NCBI RefSeq assembly: GCF_000003815.2
Contig: NC_049988.1
Location: 8,219,763-8,283,762 of the forward strand
Direction of reading: 5' to 3'
Origin: Branchiostoma floridae
Lineage: Eukaryota > Chordata > Leptocardii > Amphioxiformes > Branchiostomatidae
DNA length: 64,000 nt
Below the pieces are notes generated by a model, which saw nothing but the letters and a program-made list of their open reading frames with translations, was not told the DNA's origin and did no database searches. Shown one piece after another: positions 58,901 through 64,000 of the stretch. Both the position numbers and the translations under genes were made by a program. Every line of letters starts with the position of its first letter. The first letter of the stretch is position 1.

Positions 58901-61900
58901 AATGGTAAGATTTCTGTTTACAAAACAAGGCTGATTAATGATGCAATGCTTGATAGGTAGGTTTAAAGGCTGTGTTGCAACAGCGCCTCCTTTCTGTACA
59001 TTTGAGAAATACATCAACACCACTCACCCGTTCCAGGTCTTTCAGCAGGAGGTAGGTCCTGGTTCTTAATTCTGCAAAAATACAAGGAAACGTTCCACCT
59101 TAATTCAGTCAAAATATGCACATCAAAGTTTACAAATACTTATACTTCAGACTCAGAGACAACGTTACATTCCTAGCAATAGGACGTCTATTAGAGGTAA
59201 CGTTATGGAAGTAAAAGTACAATTTCATAATTGATTTGAATTCCTTCGCTCTGTTCAAAAGTATGCTAAGATATTCTATCTGACACTACAAGCGAAGATA
59301 GAAAAATCAATTTACTTCAAATCTTATTGCTATAATACTACATTACGGGTGTCCTTACGACATGGTGCAAAGAAGTTTGACTTGACTTTGACTTTGACTA
59401 GAGAACTGATTTTGTGTACAGCATTGCCATTGTAAAGAATATGACGATTTTCAACACACGGAGGAATTAAGACATCACAGCTAGACGCACTCTACCAACC
59501 AAGCTACCGTAAAGGAAACCCCTTTGCTTTCAATCACAGAACTGTTTAGTAAACAACATCCGTTGTGTCTGTGACACTTTATATGTTTGATTGTTTAGTA
59601 TCAAAATTCCCCATCCCTTTGATTACGTTACAGGTCTGGTGTCAACCCTTAGCGGTGACCGGGTTAAAGAGACCCAGATCTGTCTGACGGACATACATCC
59701 ATCATTTCATAACTAGAAGGGTTAAAAGACTCTTATGATTGGTAAGATATGAGAGAAACATATCATGTGTGACATGCATGGAAAACGTCTCAAATATTGT
59801 CCGTCTTGAATATAAATAGCTGGATTTTCAAAATCGAAGTCAGATGATGTCCGCATATATCCCTAACCTACTCAATACCTACAACAAGTGGCGTATACAT
59901 GAATGTAGGTGGCGCTTCGACGAGCGGCCAGGGTGTTACATAGGCTCCTCGCACAACGTCTTAAAATCGATCCTTATCTTGTCTACTTTCCTTTTTGACA
60001 GTCTTACAAAATATTGAAAATGTTTGTCAAGGCCTCTGGACTTGTTGTAGAGATTCTACACCGGTTTGAAGTCTAACGTGATCTATATATTTACATTTTT
60101 GCAAGTGCTGACGATAAACCCAATGAGAGCCTAATCTGCAATACCGCTCCCGGCCGCGCCGAAAAAATCACTAAAGCGACCGCAAAATTGGCAAATTTCG
60201 GCCATATCGGGAGTGGGGAAATTGCGAAAGGCTCGCAAAGGGGTTTGAAGTTTTGAGGTGAACATGGCAATAACATGAGCATAACATAGTATTTTCCAGC
60301 ATATGGGATGCCATTAGCCCTGTTTGTGTCATTTTCACGATTGAAACTTGAGGTTTTACGTATTTGTGGTCGCTTAGCAACCACATGACGTCACATTATT
60401 GCCTGGCAACTCGCTACGACGGAGAATGATAATGGCCGAACGCATACAATCAATAAGCTGATCTAAATCAACACTTTAAAAAGTAGACCATGTTTTACAG
60501 CACGGTACAATGTGCGGTGTCATCACGTGTGCAATAAACTAGGATATTTCCCCCTTCCTTTTCACATCTTCTTTACAAGCAAAAGGTTATGTATAAGGAC
60601 TATGGCCTATCGGAATAGTCCTCGTTAAAAGACCGTTTTAGATACATCCTAAACATTACCTTTAATGAAGGATTGGTTTAACTTCGGTACCATTTGGGAT
60701 ACACGGCTACTATACCCTAATTGATGATTTGGGATCGTTTGGGACAGAGGACCATTTCGGATGCAACAAGTGTCAGAAAGACAAACCTTGTCTTGTAGAG
60801 ATCACTGCCACGTCCGGGCCGTCATCATCACGCAGATCGATATCGTCATATGTCTGTACCCTTTCGTGAAGCTTGTCCAACTGTTAAAACGGGAACAACA
60901 TATCGTTGTTTAATATATACTTTCAGCAAACGCACATCGAATCAAAACTACTACTGACTGTAGATAATGGGATCATAACATGTACGACGTGTACATATAC
61001 ATGTATGTTGGTTGTCAATCGGGTTTAATGATGACTTATAGGGAGTTGGAGACTAATTAAGAAAAAAAAAACACTGGTGGCTTTTGAGTGGACAAACAAG
61101 ACCTTTGTAAGAAACTGTAATATCAACTAAAGGAAAACTGGGCCACAACTCCACAAGAAATAAAGAGACTGAAAGAAAAGGTTTGATTTCAGGAAGCAAG
61201 ATGAATGCGACATGCGACATGTTGTGCTAAGGTGATGGGTAGGGTGGAAAATGAGAACTTAAGAAGTTTTGTCCACATTCTTCCCTAAGTCTTTTTACTA
61301 CTTATAAGTAAAATGTGTGCATCTAGCCATGGCCAACTGAATGTCTTTCCACTGAGGATTAGAGGAAATTTGTAAGTGCCATCGCGACTGTACAACTTTC
61401 AATTCCTTTAAGATAGGTAAAATGAGAAACCTACCGTGTCATTATGAACAGACTATCTTGTAAGGCATATGTCAGTTGGTTAGCATCTGTATCTGTATCT
61501 AGATTTATAAAGTCGAAATAACCGCCCGTCGGCGTAACACTCTAGCTACGACATTCAGTTTACAACACCAGTTTCACTACATTTATTACACCACAATCAC
61601 TGAGGGCGTCGTGTATTTAGAATACAGAGCAAGATCTTTAACTTAGTGCATCCTGTAGCATCCATACCTGACCCAGAGAATCTGACGTGTATCTCTGTAA
61701 AACGCTTCACTTAACTTTTGATCTGAAACTACTCAAAATATGAAGACGAACATCATAGTTGTGGCTACGTCTAAAAAGACGACCTCAAAAATCTAGATGG
61801 AATCCAAAACTCGTAACGTCTTCAACTACTGAAACGCGAAAGATTCTATACTTTTGGTTGATTAAAAACAATGGTTTTCGTTATATATATTTAGATGCTA

Positions 61901-62008
61901 TCTTCAACTCACCTGTTCAAGCTCACGCCTAAGGCAGTCGAGTGGTAGAGCGTATACTGTAGAACACAGCACGGACAAAATGGCTAGAAAAGCTACTAAA
62001 CGGGCCAT
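55908..62008 (-). CDS. Secreted acidic protein with TEQEAD hexapeptide repeats (5 exons)
   Basis: No family recognised. Exons on the minus strand: 62008-61913, 60880-60787, 59071-59028, 58849-56181 (contains the 580-N gap) and 55970-55908. Phases agree throughout. The first exon encodes a signal peptide ([20 protein letters not shown]) and then [12 protein letters not shown]. Exons 2-3 give a short helical region ([23 protein letters not shown]). The large exon 4 is dominated by Glu/Thr/Asp: an irregular EEETATEEE part, then many TEQEAD units coded by an 18-bp minisatellite on both sides of the gap, then a non-repetitive acidic part. The end is a short basic, helical tail (FPKLLK, then [20 protein letters not shown]). 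Visible length is near 990 residues if the gap is about the size drawn. There is one Cys just after the signal peptide. It could be a granin-like secretory, mineral- or cation-binding, or matrix protein. This is inferred from composition only. Confidence 0.8.
56595..58150. repeat. 18-bp coding minisatellite (TEQEAD), interrupted by an assembly gap
   Basis: Unit TCTGTATCAGCCTCCTGT on the plus strand (minus strand codes Thr-Glu-Gln-Glu-Ala-Asp). Roughly 47 units lie left of the gap and about seven right of it. One 15-bp unit near 56847 lacks a codon but keeps frame. No stops arise in several frames, so long open frames on the plus strand are by-products. Confidence 0.95.
57445..58024. other. 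Assembly gap of 580 N inside the coding minisatellite
   Basis: The gap lies within the repeat exon. The TEQEAD frame on the two sides differs when 580 N are counted literally, so the estimated gap length is wrong by a base or two modulo three, and the number of repeat units is unknown. Confidence 0.9.
59805..60250. repeat. About 450-bp dispersed repeat, inverted relative to 63552-64000
   Basis: Shares in reverse order and opposite strand: GGCGCTTCGACG/CGTCGAAGCGCC, CTCCTCGCACAACG, GGCCTCTGG, ACATTTTTGCAAGTG, GATAAACCC, GAGAGCCTAA and GCGACCGCAAAATTG. It lies in intron 2 of the acidic-repeat gene. It does not code for a recognised protein. Confidence 0.8.
61482..61545. repeat. LINE 3'-tail-like piece
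   Basis: ATCTGTATCTGTATCTAGAT followed by AATAACCGCC and GTCGGCGTAACAC, as at 29760-29810 beside the CR1-like fragment. In intron 1 of the acidic-repeat gene. Confidence 0.5.
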
Positions 62009-63551
62009 TTCGACGTTTTAAATGTGGCGTTAAAACCGGTAACTCGGTTGCAAAGTTGTCAAAACTGCATTTTAACAAACTTTTGCTCCGAAAGAAGCTA
62101 CCGCTTTTGACAGAAGCTAACGAAAAGACAGTCAGTTTTACGAAAGGCCTTTCGGTACAAAGTGCTGGTAAGAAGTGCCCGTGCACACTTCTAATAGGTC
62201 TAGCGGGGCCCGGGCACATGTGCACCGGAGTGTGACGATATTTTCTCTCGGGTTTCTCTCGACCTGACGGCATAAAAACACCAATTCTTTACCACAGTGT
62301 TTCCTGTAAACATCCCGGGCGTTCAGAGAGAGAGGGTTGGTACTATACGGCCGGTGCCTGATTACTCAAACGCTGTTTAGTAAATTCTCCTCCGCTTTTC
62401 ACGTCTGCTATGATTGATTGTACAAGCTAATTATGATCGCGAAACATGTACATGTGATTCTTGCCTTCTTCATTCTTCCTCTCGTCCTGTATTCTCCTTC
62501 TATCTGTATCTTTCCCTCTGTCTTTGGTTCTCTCTATTTCTTTGCTTCTTCCTTTTTGTTTTCCTGTCTGACTCGTTTACTTTCTCCTCTTTTGTCTCGC
62601 ATTTTCTCTCTCTCACTCTTTCTCCCCCCCTCTCTCTCTCTCTCTCTCACTCACTCACTCTTTATTCTCTTATGGCGGAAAAGGGACTTATGACATTCCA
62701 AGACTATTCATTCTTTACCTAAGGCTCCTGAGACGTCAACGTACTTAAGGTATATCTAGAGTCGCATACTGGACTACCTTTAAAACTTGTCATGGTTAAG
62801 GGTACAATTACAATACACTATGACATAATGAGGGTGATCCAGTCGTGACTTCGCTTACATAACTCTAAAAACCCCAAGCATATCATATAGCTAATCCTGT
62901 GTTTCTGTTATTTGTTGTTTTTAGCCACGCCTTGTTACGTTCCCGCCTAAGTGTTAATACGAGCATTACGTTCCACTAGCGGAGCGAGTAAAACCTAGAA
63001 GTGGCGACATATCTACATTGTTGATAAGATTAGTACTGTTTTAAATGTAATACTACATGTAATAGTTCTTAGTCTTTATAGTATACCATCATGGGATTTG
63101 CTGCATTTAGCCCACATGGGCAGGAACATGCGAATAAATATCAATATTGTTTCAAATGGCTAAAACCTCCGATGATTCTAACACCGCCAACTCATCCAGT
63201 AGCTCCTCCAGGCGCTCGATGGTATATTGCACCTCTAACTAAGCCACGCACCTTACGGCGTTTTGAAACAAAAATTGGATCTCTTGATTGACACATAGAC
63301 AGAAACACCCTTGCATTTGATTTAAGTCGTTTTTTTATGTGGTAAATTTGGATTGGAATTTAGATGTGGTAGTCTACAGAAAGGGATATTATGTTGGGAA
63401 TGTACACTCGACCACCTCTATTGGTAAAATATCAAGTAAACATATCATTTATGAACTAATGTCTATTTGTCTTGTTTGTGAAATGTCTTAGATGTTGTCT
63501 TTTTCAGAAATACATGCTCAGAATGTTGAAAACGAAGGCATACAAGCCTAA
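62009..63551. other. 5' flank of the acidic-repeat gene
   Basis: No coding exon supported. It contains a pyrimidine-rich stretch with a CT microsatellite (about 62605-62655). The bases just above the ATG (62009-62330) would hold the promoter of the minus-strand gene; no clear TATA box is seen. Confidence 0.55.
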
Positions 63552-64000
63552 AAAACCGAACCCCTTTGCGAGCCTTTCGCAATTTCCCCATTCCCAATAT
63601 GACCGAAATTCGTCAATTTTGCGGTCGCTTTAGTGATTTTTACGGGACGGCCAGGAACGGTACTGCAGTTTAGGCTCTCATGGGGTTTATCGTCCGCACT
63701 TGCAAAAATGTAAATATATAAAAGACGTCAGATTTAAATCCAATTTAGACTTTCTACAACACGCCCAGAGGCCTTAACAAATATTTGGAATATCTTGTAA
63801 CACTTTTAAAAAGGAAATCTGGCAGGATAATGATTGATTTTAAGGCGTTGCGCGAGGAGCCCATGTAACACCTTTGCCGCCCGTCGAAGCGCCACCTACA
63901 TTCATGGTAAACACCACATTTTGTATGTAATGAGTATGTTAGGGATATATATGGACATAAGCTTACTTTGATTTCGAAAATCCAGTCATTAAGATTCAAG
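63552..64000. repeat. Inverted partner of the 59805-60250 repeat (runs off the window)
   Basis: Begins CCCCTTTGCGAGCCTTTCGC, the inverse of the GCGAAAGGCTCGCAAAGGGG that ends the other copy, and stays collinear in reverse to the window edge. Confidence 0.8.

Noticed and set aside
1-64000. Bacterial-style operons, ribosome-binding sites or a phage/defence system
   Set aside because: All real genes are spliced and the repeats are eukaryotic transposons. Nothing prokaryotic is supported.

Overview
This window is eukaryotic. It has spliced genes with GT..AG introns, long introns, polyadenylation-type 3' ends, (CA)n and (GA)n microsatellites, and a very high density of short inverted-repeat transposons. 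The gene content is a peroxisomal-type carnitine acyltransferase, an ST8Sia-type sialyltransferase and a RAMP-like single-pass receptor accessory protein. With the repeat style, this points to an invertebrate chordate, most likely an amphioxus (Branchiostoma). The organism call is an inference. There are two assembly gaps (12786-12885, 100 N; 57445-58024, 580 N).

Layout. (1) 1-30.4 kb: three tandem plus-strand copies of a 17-exon carnitine O-octanoyltransferase gene (CROT), here called A (413-7401), B (8972-15511) and C (17747-30386). A and C join to uninterrupted frames of 672 and 670 residues. B is broken in exon 3, and again in exon 10 beside an assembly gap, so it looks like a pseudogene or a mis-assembled copy. 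C is stretched by many insertions in its introns. A keeps the catalytic His but has several substitutions around the carnitine pocket. (2) 30.4-32.4 kb: intergenic DNA with a tandem duplication and a long hairpin. (3) 32381-38789: a 7-exon, plus-strand, type II membrane alpha-2,8-sialyltransferase-like gene of 388 residues. (4) 38.8-47.1 kb: repeat-rich intergenic DNA with a promoter-like spot at about 40.44 kb (a perfect X-box). (5) 47137-54276: a plus-strand RAMP-like gene with a signal peptide, a Cys-rich ectodomain about twice the usual RAMP length and one membrane segment; two C-termini are possible. (6) 55908-62008: a minus-strand gene for a secreted, very acidic protein built on a TEQEAD hexapeptide (18-bp) repeat; it is convergent with the RAMP-like gene.

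The non-coding part holds at least ten recognisable families of inverted-repeat (MITE-like) elements, a 5S rRNA-derived sequence, tRNA-like SINE pieces, Penelope-like and LINE 3' fragments, and a pair of about 450-bp inverted repeats around 59.8-64.0 kb. The three gene types share no obvious pathway. The CROT array is a local gene-family expansion; the other genes appear to be independent neighbours.

All exon boundaries were derived by hand from splice consensus, reading-frame phase and, for the CROT genes, comparison among the three copies. No database search was possible.
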